NCBI RefSeq assembly: GCF_900537995.1
Contig: NZ_LR027880.1
Span: 3,480,001-3,544,000 of the forward strand
Direction: 5' to 3'
DNA: 64,000 bases
Origin: Roseburia intestinalis L1-82
Lineage (GTDB): Bacteria; Bacillota; Clostridia; Lachnospirales; Lachnospiraceae
This document shows positions 43,744-51,812 of this stretch, piece after piece; position 1 is the first letter of the stretch; each line of letters begins with the position of its first letter. The notes beneath the pieces are model-generated. The model saw only the letters and a program-made list of their open reading frames with translations, did no database searches and had not been told where the DNA came from. The translations under genes were made by a program, and so were the position numbers.

Positions 43744-44502
43744 CTATTCTCCTAAGTATGCCTTGATAACCTGTGGATCATTCAGGACTTCTGTCGTTTT
43801 ACCCTCTGCTAAAACCTGCCCGAAGTTTAACACGGTAAGTTTCTCACAGATACCGGATACCAGTTTCATATCATGCTCGATCAGAAGCACTGTCATGTCA
43901 AACTCATCTCTCACAAAATGAATTGTCTCCATCAGCTCTTTTGTCTCGTTCGGGTTCATACCGGCAGCCGGCTCATCTAAGAGCAGAAGCTTTGGATTTG
44001 TCGCAAGTGCTCTCGCGATCTCAAGTTTTCTCTGTTTACCATAAGGAAGGTTGGATGCAAGAAAATCTGCTTCCTTCTCAAGGTCAAAGACTTTTAAAAG
44101 TTCCATTGCCTTCTCATTCATCTCTTTTTCTGCCTTATGGTACTTCGGCAGACGCAAAATTCCGGTCAGTGTGGAATAAGTGATCTGATTGTGCAGACCG
44201 ATTTTTACATTATCAAGTACGGACTGGTCTTTAAACAGACGGATATTCTGGAATGTACGGGCAATCCCTGCTTTGTTGATATCGATCGTCTTTTTCCCTG
44301 TGATATCCACTCCATCTAACGTGATTGATCCGTCATTCGGTGTATATACACCGGTGAGCATATTAAATACGGTCGTTTTTCCGGCACCGTTTGGCCCGAT
44401 CAGTCCGTATAACTGTCCTTTTTCAATCGAAATATGAAATCCGTCTACTGCACGCAGACCGCCAAAGGAGATACCAAGATTTTTTACTTCCAATAAACTC
44501 AT
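43744..44502 (-). CDS. livG: Branched-chain amino acid ABC transporter ATPase
   Basis: 252 residues. SFGGLRAVDGFHISIEKGQ, Walker A GPNGAGKTTVFNMLTG, KTIDINKAGIARTFQNIRLF and a Walker B segment LLLLDEPAAGMNPNE are diagnostic for LivG; the signature is the atypical NLPYGKQRKLEIARAL, normal for this family. One base separates it from livM. Confidence 0.94.
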   Translation of the reverse strand: MSLLEVKNLGISFGGLRAVDGFHISIEKGQLYGLIGPNGAGKTTVFNMLTGVYTPNDGSITLDGVDITGKKTIDINKAGIARTFQNIRLFKDQSVLDNVKIGLHNQITYSTLTGILRLPKYHKAEKEMNEKAMELLKVFDLEKEADFLASNLPYGKQRKLEIARALATNPKLLLLDEPAAGMNPNETKELMETIHFVRDEFDMTVLLIEHDMKLVSGICEKLTVLNFGQVLAEGKTTEVLNDPQVIKAYLGE

Positions 44503-44503
44503 G

Positions 44504-45580
44504 TTACTGTACTCCTTTCTTTGTGTTCTTTTTCAGTTTTGCAGCTACACGCTGTCTGAACTCAATACATTTCGGTGCCCAGTTAAAGAGCATCATTGCG
44601 ATCAGTACGATGGAATAAATCAGCATACGATAATCGGAGAGTCCACGCAGCACCTCCGGCAGCAATGTCAGGATCACAGCCGCAATGATCGAACCGCGGA
44701 AGCTTCCCATACCACCTAATACAACAAATACAAGGATCATGATCGACATATTGTAACCAAAGTTTGCAGGTGTCGCTGTAACAGTAGACAGATTGTGCGC
44801 ATATAAAACACCGCCTGCTCCCGCGATCGCTGCAGAGATCGTAAATGCCATCAATTTAAATTTTGTAATGTTAATACCAACCGATTCAGCTGCAATACGG
44901 TTATCACGGATCGCCATGATGGCACGTCCGCTTCTGGAATTTACCAGATGATATACAATGAAAAGACAGATCAGAATCATAATCACGCCGGCGGTAAAGC
45001 TGGATAAGTGCGGAATCTTTGCAATTCCTTTTGCACCATTGATCAGCCACTCTCCCTCATCGGAAAGTTTGATTGCATTTCCATTTGAAATCGCAAAATG
45101 AAAACCATCGGTATCTTTTGCGATATAAAGTACGTTGATCACGTTTTTGATGATCTCACCAAATGCAAGCGTTACGATTGCAAGATAGTCACCTCTTAAG
45201 CGCAGTACCGGGATACCGATCAGGAATCCGAAAAATGCTGCTACAGCGGTTCCGATAATTAAAACGATGATAAACAGCAGAATCTGGTTTGGGATCACAT
45301 TCTGTAAAAGTTTTGTTGCAAATGCACTTGAAAAAGCACCGACACACATAAATCCTGCATGTCCGATACTGAGTTCCCCTAAATAACCCACGCACAGATT
45401 TAATCCGATCGCAACAATGGAATAAGTGCACATCGGCACTAAAAGTCCCTGCATCAGGGAGGACAACACTCCGGCTGCAATCAGTATCTGGACGATGAGA
45501 TAGGCCACAATTACCATCGCAAAGGTAATCAGATGGTCTAATGTACTTTTTTTCATTGATTTTACATTTAATTTTGACAT
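44504..45580 (-). CDS. livM: Branched-chain amino acid ABC transporter permease
   Basis: 358 residues, about ten membrane segments. CVGYLGELSIGHAGFMCVGAFSSAF is the LivM hallmark, and SVGINITKFKLMAFTISAAIAGAGG the cytoplasmic coupling loop. The basic C-terminus (KLKKNTKKGVQ) is cytoplasmic. It forms the channel with LivH. Confidence 0.93.
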   Translation of the reverse strand: MSKLNVKSMKKSTLDHLITFAMVIVAYLIVQILIAAGVLSSLMQGLLVPMCTYSIVAIGLNLCVGYLGELSIGHAGFMCVGAFSSAFATKLLQNVIPNQILLFIIVLIIGTAVAAFFGFLIGIPVLRLRGDYLAIVTLAFGEIIKNVINVLYIAKDTDGFHFAISNGNAIKLSDEGEWLINGAKGIAKIPHLSSFTAGVIMILICLFIVYHLVNSRSGRAIMAIRDNRIAAESVGINITKFKLMAFTISAAIAGAGGVLYAHNLSTVTATPANFGYNMSIMILVFVVLGGMGSFRGSIIAAVILTLLPEVLRGLSDYRMLIYSIVLIAMMLFNWAPKCIEFRQRVAAKLKKNTKKGVQ

Positions 45581-45600
45581 ATCATTACTCCAATCTGACC

Positions 45601-46482
45601 TTATACTTTTTCGTGGATCTGTTTTCCAAGAATACCGGTCGGTTTTACAAGCAGTACAATGATCAGTACTGCAAACACGATTGCATCTGACAACTGGGAC
45701 GAAATATAAGCACGTCCTAAGATCTCAATGATACCAAGCAGAATACCACCAATCAGTGCTCCCGGAATGGAACCGATTCCTCCGAATACCGCTGCGGTAA
45801 ATGCTTTGATACCAGGCATGGAACCTGTATAAGGAGTCAGTGTAGGATATGCGGAGCAGAACAGCACACCTGCGATTGCCGCAAGCCCGGAGCCAATTGC
45901 AAAGGTCAGTGAAATTGTTGCATTGACATTCACACCCATCAGCTGTGCTGCATCTTTATCCTCAGAAACAGCAAGCATAGCCTGTCCGGCTTTTGTTTTT
46001 TTGATAAAAATCATCAGACCAGCCATGATGATGACACAGGCAAGAACCGTCACGATCGTGGTTCCTGAGATTGTAAGACTTCCACCTGCAAGTTTTAAGG
46101 ACGGCAGTGTTACAACATTTGTAAAGGACTTTGTGTCTGCACCGAATAATAACAGTGCGGCATTCTGTAAAAAGTAGCTGACACCGATCGCTGTAATCAA
46201 TACGGCAAGCGGGGTAGCACGTCTGAGTGGTTTGTAAGCAATTTTTTCGATGACGATACCAAGAACCGTACAAACAATAACAGACAGAACAACTGCCACA
46301 AGTGGCGGCCATCCCTGACCGTTCATGGCAAGGAATACCACATAACAGCCGATCATGATAACATCTCCATGTGCAAAGTTTAACATCTTTGCGATACCGT
46401 ATACCATGGTATATCCCAGTGCAATGATCGCATAGACGCTTCCAAGACTGATACCATTGATCAGGTAAGATAAGAAATTCAT
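45601..46482 (-). CDS. livH: Branched-chain amino acid ABC transporter permease
   Basis: 293 residues, eight membrane segments. NGISLGSVYAIIALGYTMVYGIAKMLNFAHGD is the classic LivH start. First gene of livHMGF and the kinase-like gene, with GGAGG before the ATG and its own promoter (46530-46558) after two terminators that follow livJ. Confidence 0.93.
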   Translation of the reverse strand: MNFLSYLINGISLGSVYAIIALGYTMVYGIAKMLNFAHGDVIMIGCYVVFLAMNGQGWPPLVAVVLSVIVCTVLGIVIEKIAYKPLRRATPLAVLITAIGVSYFLQNAALLLFGADTKSFTNVVTLPSLKLAGGSLTISGTTIVTVLACVIIMAGLMIFIKKTKAGQAMLAVSEDKDAAQLMGVNVNATISLTFAIGSGLAAIAGVLFCSAYPTLTPYTGSMPGIKAFTAAVFGGIGSIPGALIGGILLGIIEILGRAYISSQLSDAIVFAVLIIVLLVKPTGILGKQIHEKV

Positions 46483-46529
46483 AACAATCCTCCATTCTTA
46501 CTTTATAACGTTAATACATTGATTTTTTT

Positions 46530-46558
46530 ATTATACCATTTGAAATACTTGTATACAA
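46530..46558 (-). promoter_or_regulatory. livH promoter with palindromic -35 region
   Basis: Minus strand TTGTAT (46553-46558), 17 bases, TATAAT (46530-46535). The -35 box lies in the palindrome TTGTATACAA (46549-46558), a possible operator. Confidence 0.6.
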
Positions 46559-46570
46559 TCTTTTTGTTTC

Positions 46571-46594
46571 AAAAAACGCCACAATGTGACGTTT
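46571..46594 (-). terminator. Second terminator between livJ and livH
   Basis: Minus strand AAACGTCAC pairs with GTGGCGTTT (one G-U pair), three-base loop, followed by further T residues. It directly precedes the livH promoter. Confidence 0.55.
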
Positions 46595-46616
46595 AAAAAT
46601 ATTCTGTCATAAGTAT

Positions 46617-46664
46617 AAAAGGGGCTGACTGCGACAGCTTCGTCTGCAAACAACCCCTTTCTTT
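46617..46664 (-). terminator. First terminator after livJ
   Basis: Minus strand AAAGGGG pairs with CCCCTTTT; the loop has a smaller inner stem (TGC-GAC with GTC-GCA). It lies 34 bases after the livJ stop and probably gives livJ its own transcript. Confidence 0.7.
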
Positions 46665-46697
46665 CCTTATAAAATAACTATTTATTTTTTATTTCAT

Positions 46698-47906
46698 TTA
46701 CATTGCTGCGTAAGCACCATCTTTGATCACTACTGCCTTCGGAGCCTTGCTGACCTCTCCGGTTGCCTGCCATGTCATTCCCTCACCTGTCAATCCATCT
46801 ACAGAGATAGATGTCATTGCTCCGGTTAATGCAGTGCCCAGATCAGAAGCACTCATATCCGGTGTTGCACCTGCCTGCTCGATAGCTGCTTTGATAACAT
46901 AGATTGCATCGTAAGCATCTGCTGCGAACTGGTTTGGAACATCGCCATATTTCTCTTTGTATGTGGAAACAAATGCTTTTGTTTTCTCATCATCTGCATC
47001 TGCAGCGAATGGAGTTAATAACATAACACCTTCCGCTAAAGATGTATCAAAGTTCTCAACGCCAAGGATTCCGTCCATACCATCAACACCGAAGAAAGCC
47101 GGCTCATAACCCATACCGTTTGCCTGGGTTAAAATGATAGATGCCTCTGTATAGTAAATCGGTAAGAATACTAAGTCAGCGCCTGCAGACTGCGCTTTCT
47201 GAAGCTGTGTGGAAAAATCTGTCTTGGAATCTGCTGTAAACGCTTCCTCAGCTACAACCTCAAGTCCTTTATTCTGTGCCTCTTCCACGAAAGTAGCTTC
47301 GATACCGGAAGAATATACGCTCGAACTGTCATAGATGACTGCAACTTTTGTTCCTAAATTGTTGTCTGCAATGTACTGTGCAGAAGCTGTACCCTGGTTC
47401 GGATCTGTAAAGCATGCCTGGAATACATTATCGTTTGTGATAACATCTGTGGATGATGCGGATGGTGTAATCTCAAACATACCATCTTCTGCTGTCTTGT
47501 CTGCAACTGCTACACAAGGTGTTGTTGTAACAGTTCCCATTAAGATCTGCATACCCCAGTCTTTTAATGAGTTATATGCATTGACGGATTTCTCTGCATC
47601 GTTCTGATCATCCTCTGCTTTGAATGCAAGCTGATATCCGTTTGCACCGCCAGCTGCATTGATCTCATCCACTGCCATCTGTGCTGCGTTCATAACTGCG
47701 TTTCCGTAAATTGCTGCATCACCGGTTGTCGGTCCGATGCTTCCGATCTTAAATACAGAACCGTCTGCTGCACTGTCGTCTGATGCGCTGCTGTCTGCTC
47801 CTGCAGATGCATTGCCTGTTGATGTGTTTCCTGCTGAACTGCCACAGCCTGCCAGACAACTTACTGCCAGTGCTGCTGTTAAAAACATACTTACCGCTTT
47901 TTTCAT
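46698..47906 (-). CDS. livJ: Branched-chain amino acid ABC transporter binding lipoprotein
   Basis: 402 residues. Signal peptide with lipobox LAGC (Cys about 21), Ser/Gly/Asp-rich linker, then periplasmic-binding type I domain: FKIGSIGPTTGDAAIYGNAVMN, AEDDQNDAEKSVNAY, ITPSASSTDV and YDAIYVIKAA. It captures amino acids and delivers them to LivHMGF. The upstream ATG at 47918 overlaps the ribosome binding site GGAG (47913-47916), so ATG at 47906 is used. The transcript has a leader of about 150 bases ending in the three-hairpin element (copy B). Confidence 0.93.
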   Translation of the reverse strand: MKKAVSMFLTAALAVSCLAGCGSSAGNTSTGNASAGADSSASDDSAADGSVFKIGSIGPTTGDAAIYGNAVMNAAQMAVDEINAAGGANGYQLAFKAEDDQNDAEKSVNAYNSLKDWGMQILMGTVTTTPCVAVADKTAEDGMFEITPSASSTDVITNDNVFQACFTDPNQGTASAQYIADNNLGTKVAVIYDSSSVYSSGIEATFVEEAQNKGLEVVAEEAFTADSKTDFSTQLQKAQSAGADLVFLPIYYTEASIILTQANGMGYEPAFFGVDGMDGILGVENFDTSLAEGVMLLTPFAADADDEKTKAFVSTYKEKYGDVPNQFAADAYDAIYVIKAAIEQAGATPDMSASDLGTALTGAMTSISVDGLTGEGMTWQATGEVSKAPKAVVIKDGAYAAM

Positions 47907-47912
47907 AATAGC

Positions 47913-47995
47913 CTCCATTCCTACCCATTTTTCAGGGCATCACAAGTTTGTGTTCAAACACAAATCTTGTGTGTGAAAAATGTAATTTTTCACAC
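47913..47995 (-). promoter_or_regulatory. Three-hairpin leader element, copy B (upstream of livJ)
   Basis: Minus strand: hairpin 1 at 47971-47995 (GTGTGAAAAAT/ATTTTTCACAC, loop of three different from copy A), hairpin 2 at 47943-47969 (ten pairs with one bulged A), hairpin 3 at 47923-47938 (GCCC, 8-base loop, GGGT; one G-U pair), then AGGAATGGAGG with the livJ ribosome binding site. GGAGG followed by GTG TGA lies just upstream of hairpin 1. Confidence 0.7.
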
Positions 47996-48076
47996 TTTTT
48001 CCTCCATTCATCTTCCGCACCTTATATTGTCATGATATTTCATACATTTGCGAAAGCTCTGAAACTTGTTGTTGCA

Positions 48077-48105
48077 ATAATAGCAAAAATATACACTTTG
48101 CACAA
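48077..48105 (-). promoter_or_regulatory. livJ promoter
   Basis: Minus strand TTGTGC (48100-48105), 17 bases, TATTAT (48077-48082). The resulting leader (about 165 bases) contains copy B of the three-hairpin element. Confidence 0.5.
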
Positions 48106-48174
48106 TATTCAGATTCACCTAAATTCTTGATGGATTTTAATCATAATTATACAAAGTGACATGTTTCATAACTT

Positions 48175-48852
48175 TTAGTTATATATAGCATGAATCATAC
48201 GAATAAAAGCATCCATATCCTCTTTTAACCCTGCTGCTTCGATGCTGTCTGCATAGCGGTCCGTAAAATTTTCTTTCAGATAATCCGAAAGGAACTGATT
48301 GCGCTGTCCATTTTCCATATCAGCAAGTGTATCTTTCTCTTCACGAATCAAATAAAATGCAAGTGCAAAAAAATCCGGTGCTTCCCATGCCGCAGCATCC
48401 TTTAACACTGCCTGTATGTTTTCCAGCTCGCTGCGCAGCATAAGTGTGCTGATCTTTGCATCCGGCATTCCAAGCTCCGATGATGCCGTCTTTAAACACT
48501 TTACCGTTGAACCGTAATCCGGATCGTCCTCCCGGATCGAACATATGTGATAAACATGATCTAAATCCACGATCAAAGAATCCAGGCTTTTTTTTACATC
48601 CCGTTCCGGTTCCTCCGTCATTTCATCCAGTAAAAGTTCTATCTTACGCTGTGCACGTTCTAAATGTTCCCTTGATGTTTTATAGCCTTCCTGAAGACTT
48701 TCTCCTGACCTCTGTGCCTCAGTTATTATTTTTGCCAGTTCACCGGCAGCTCCCTTTTCCATCCCGGCACCAGTCAGTTTCCCCTTCCATTCCTTTTCCC
48801 TGCTGCGCTGTTCCTTTTGTTTCTTTTTCTGCTCACTATCCCCAAATATCAA
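48175..48852 (-). CDS. Hypothetical protein, helical, cytoplasmic
   Basis: 225 residues from the proposed TTG start. Highly charged: Lys/Glu-rich N-terminus (SEQKKKQKEQRSREKEWKGK), then alternating helices to the end (YLKENFTDRYADSIEAAGLK, AFIRMIHAIYN). No membrane segment or catalytic motif seen, no family recognised. The frame also allows GTG at 48891, but TTG at 48852 follows GGGGGAG by six bases. Follows the small membrane protein gene (49160) on the same strand; the two may form a pair. Confidence 0.55.
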   Translation of the reverse strand: MIFGDSEQKKKQKEQRSREKEWKGKLTGAGMEKGAAGELAKIITEAQRSGESLQEGYKTSREHLERAQRKIELLLDEMTEEPERDVKKSLDSLIVDLDHVYHICSIREDDPDYGSTVKCLKTASSELGMPDAKISTLMLRSELENIQAVLKDAAAWEAPDFFALAFYLIREEKDTLADMENGQRNQFLSDYLKENFTDRYADSIEAAGLKEDMDAFIRMIHAIYN

Positions 48853-48926
48853 TTTTCTCTCCCCCTTCAAACTCCCGCCTGGTTTTAACACAGTAATCTT
48901 TGTCTGCGCCGGTGGTCTCCTGCCAG

Positions 48927-49160
48927 TCAGTGTAACAGGAAATATCCTGCCACAAGAATAATTCCAAGCACTAAAATGGCAACCGGTATGAATGTGATAA
49001 ATGCTGCGATGATCATTGCAGGCATATCCCCCTTTTCCAGTTCCGGACGTTCCATCTCCTCATACGGCTCCCCCGCTTCTTTTCTGCGTTCTTCCTCGGC
49101 AGCATCACTGCCCTCATGCAGTTTTTTCATTGCTCCATCTATTTTTCTCTGAAATAACAT
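48927..49160 (-). CDS. Small single-pass membrane protein
   Basis: 77 residues. An acidic cytoplasmic part (EGSDAAEEERRKEAGEPYEEMERPELEKGD) precedes one or two hydrophobic segments near the C-terminus (AMIIAAFITFIPVAILVLGIILVAG). The ATG at 49172 overlaps the ribosome binding site; ATG at 49160 follows GGAG by six bases. No family recognised. Sits just upstream of the charged hypothetical protein. Confidence 0.55.
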   Translation of the reverse strand: MLFQRKIDGAMKKLHEGSDAAEEERRKEAGEPYEEMERPELEKGDMPAMIIAAFITFIPVAILVLGIILVAGYFLLH

Positions 49161-49186
49161 AAAACTCTCCATTTCTTACTTATAAA

Positions 49187-49241
49187 ATAAGAGCTCACTC
49201 TCACTAAAAACACTACGTTTCCAGTTTAAGCCAGCTCTTAT
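49187..49241 (-). terminator. Terminator of the opp operon
   Basis: Minus strand ATAAGAGCT pairs with AGCTCTTAT around a long loop, followed by TTTTAT; about 65 bases after the oppF stop. Confidence 0.55.
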
Positions 49242-49305
49242 CATCTGTCAATTTGTATCTATTTTTATTTTTTGCTGCTGTTCACATCTATAGTGCAGAC
49301 AATAA

Positions 49306-50814
49306 CTATTTTTCTTCCGGCACACCTAATTTATGATGACATGCCACGAAATGTCCCGGTTCTACCTCTTCGAACTGCGGAGTCACATTCTTGCAGATCT
49401 CTGTGCAGTAACGACATCTCGTATGGAACTTACATCCCTTCGGCGGGTTGATCGGGCTTGGGATATCTCCCTCAAGAATGATCGTCTCTTTCCTGCCATC
49501 CACATCCGTTGTAGGGATCGCAGAAAGTAATGCCTCTGTATATGGATGGTACGGATGTGCAAACAGATGCTCCGTATCGGAAAGCTCCATCATATTTCCC
49601 AGATACATTACACCGATTCTGTCACTGATGTATTTGATAACAGAAAGGTCATGGGAAATGAACAGATAGGTTAAATTATTCTGCTCTTTTAAGTCTAACA
49701 GAAGGTTAATGATCTGTGACTGAATGGAAACATCCAGTGCAGATACCGCCTCATCACAGACAACAAACTTCGGATGTACTGCAAGAGAACGCGCAATACC
49801 GATTCGCTGTCTCTGTCCACCGGAGAACTGATGCGGATAACGATGAATAAAATAGGACGCAAGTCCACACTTCTCCATGATCTCCATGATATAATCCTGC
49901 ATCTTCGGATCACCTTTTTTGAAGATATTGTGCGCCATCAGTCCCTCGCCGATGATCTGCCCTACGGTCATACGTGGGTTTAAGGATGAATATGGATCCT
50001 GGAAAATAAGCTGAAGATCACGGCGTAAATAACGCATCTCTGCATCGGTTAAGTTTGCAAGATTGATGCCGTCGTCCTTCTGTACCTCATATTTTTCAAA
50101 ATCTTCATCCTTTTTGCAGTTGTCACGGATCTTATCGATCTCTGCTAACTCAGCCTGTACTTTTTTCTGAAGCTCCGGAATCTTTTTCTTTACTTCCCCG
50201 GCTTTCGCAGATTTTCCGTTCTTCTCAAACTCATCTGCCTGTGCATTGATCTTTCGGATCTCTTTCATGGCAAGATACTCTGCGAGATAATGACGGCCTG
50301 CCTCTGCAAGTGCAGTCTCATCTAACGTATAAAGTCCACCAATCAGAGCTGTGATATCCAAAAGATCGTTATCTGCCTCGCTCTCCATCTCGGCAAGGTG
50401 CTGTCCGGCTACCTTCTTAGCGATCTTTTCTTCCTCAGTGCCCTCCGGCATTTTTGCATAGTCAGCCTCTAATTTTTTTACTTTACCTAAAAGTTCCTCG
50501 CATTTTTTCTTTTTATCCGGAAGATTCTTAAAGATCTCCTCAACATATTTTAAATCAAAATCTTCAACGGTACGTCCGTAATATACGGTGCGTCCGCCGG
50601 TCTGACGGTAAAGCTGTAACAGCGTACGTCCGAATGTGGATTTTCCACATCCACTCTCACCTACCAGACCAAATGTCTCGCCTTCGTAAATATTTAAACT
50701 GATTCCATCATTTGCCTTTACAAATGACTGTGGTTTTCCCATCTTCTTTTTTCCGATCGGGAAATACTGTTTTAAATTCGAAACGCGCAGTAATACCTTG
50801 TTCTCGTCACTCAT
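49306..50814 (-). CDS. oppF: Oligopeptide ABC transporter ATPase with coiled-coil insertion
   Basis: 502 residues, against about 310-330 for ordinary OppF. Walker A GESGCGKST is at 52-60, and the Q-loop LQLIFQDPYSSLNPR at about 267-281. Between them, where OppF normally has only about 40 residues, lies a roughly 165-residue insertion (about 84-250), Lys/Glu/Ala-rich and helical (KKKKCEELLGKVKKLEADYA, VKKKIPELQKKVQAELAEID), a likely coiled coil. The signature FSGGQRQRIGIARSL, Walker B FVVCDEAVSALD and the C-terminal GCKFHTRCRYC iron-sulfur-like motif are intact, so the ATPase should function. The start overlaps the oppD stop (TAATG). Confidence 0.9.
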   Translation of the reverse strand: MSDENKVLLRVSNLKQYFPIGKKKMGKPQSFVKANDGISLNIYEGETFGLVGESGCGKSTFGRTLLQLYRQTGGRTVYYGRTVEDFDLKYVEEIFKNLPDKKKKCEELLGKVKKLEADYAKMPEGTEEEKIAKKVAGQHLAEMESEADNDLLDITALIGGLYTLDETALAEAGRHYLAEYLAMKEIRKINAQADEFEKNGKSAKAGEVKKKIPELQKKVQAELAEIDKIRDNCKKDEDFEKYEVQKDDGINLANLTDAEMRYLRRDLQLIFQDPYSSLNPRMTVGQIIGEGLMAHNIFKKGDPKMQDYIMEIMEKCGLASYFIHRYPHQFSGGQRQRIGIARSLAVHPKFVVCDEAVSALDVSIQSQIINLLLDLKEQNNLTYLFISHDLSVIKYISDRIGVMYLGNMMELSDTEHLFAHPYHPYTEALLSAIPTTDVDGRKETIILEGDIPSPINPPKGCKFHTRCRYCTEICKNVTPQFEEVEPGHFVACHHKLGVPEEK

Positions 50815-51797
50815 TAGTTTCTTTCCCCTTTCTTCGGATAAAAGCAGCGTACCATATGTCCCGGTTCTACCTCATTCAGTTCCGGTTCCATCTCACGGCA
50901 CTTGTCCGTTGCATATTTACAGCGCGGTGCAAATTTACATCCCTTCGGAAGGTCCAGCGGATGCGGTACGGCACCCGGAATCGCCTCTAAGCGGATTCCG
51001 GTCGGTGTATCAAGACGCGGGATAGAGTAAAGCAGTCCTTCCGTATACGGATGCAGGTAGGAGTTATCCCCAAAAATGCTGCGCACCGGAGCTTTTTCCA
51101 CAACCTGACCACAGTACATAACAGCGACATCGTCTGCCATCTCGTTGATAACACCAAGATCATGTGTGATAAAGAGAATGGATGTTCCTTTCTCTTTTTT
51201 CAGATCATTCATTAATTTTAAGATCTGCGCCTGGATCGTTACATCAAGTGCAGTCGTCGGCTCATCGGCGATCAACAGTTTCGGTCGGCAGGCAAGTGCC
51301 ATGGCGATCATGACACGCTGACGCATACCACCGGAAAGCTGATGCGGATACTGTTTTGCAACTGCCTCCGGGTTCGGGATACGGACATCCTTTAACATCT
51401 CAACCACTTTCTCGGCTGCCTCTTTTTTATTCATTCCCTGATGAATGATAAAAGGCTCGGAGAGCTGACGCTCCACGGTAAAAATCGGGTTTAAGCTGGT
51501 CATCGGCTCCTGGAAGATAACAGAGATCTCATTTCCACGGATCTTACACATATCTTTTACAGATACGTCTGCAAGATTTTTACCGTCAAAAATAATCTCA
51601 CCGCTGTCAATATAACCGTTGCCATCTAATAATTTTAAAATACTCATGGCGGAAACACTCTTGCCGCTTCCGCTCTCACCTACAACACCAAGTGTCTTTC
51701 CCGGTTCTACCGAATAAGAAACACCGTTTACTGCCTTGACAATACCCTTTTTCGTTTTAAAGAAGGTATGCAGGTCATGAATCTCTAATAAAGCCAT
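50814..51797 (-). CDS. oppD: Oligopeptide ABC transporter ATPase
   Basis: 327 residues, ordinary length. Walker A GESGSGKSVSAMS, signature LSGGMRQRVMIAMAL, Walker B LLIADEPTTALDVT and C-terminal GCKFAPRCKYATDKC are all OppD/DppD features. It pairs with the enlarged OppF. AAGGAGG before the ATG, 15 bases after oppC. Confidence 0.95.
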   Translation of the reverse strand: MALLEIHDLHTFFKTKKGIVKAVNGVSYSVEPGKTLGVVGESGSGKSVSAMSILKLLDGNGYIDSGEIIFDGKNLADVSVKDMCKIRGNEISVIFQEPMTSLNPIFTVERQLSEPFIIHQGMNKKEAAEKVVEMLKDVRIPNPEAVAKQYPHQLSGGMRQRVMIAMALACRPKLLIADEPTTALDVTIQAQILKLMNDLKKEKGTSILFITHDLGVINEMADDVAVMYCGQVVEKAPVRSIFGDNSYLHPYTEGLLYSIPRLDTPTGIRLEAIPGAVPHPLDLPKGCKFAPRCKYATDKCREMEPELNEVEPGHMVRCFYPKKGERN

Positions 51798-51812
51798 TTT
51801 GTGTCTCCTCCT

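Noticed and set aside
45962..46495. 177-codon frame on the livH strand
   Set aside because: A different frame of the livH region with Cys/Arg-rich, non-protein-like composition; livH explains the sequence.
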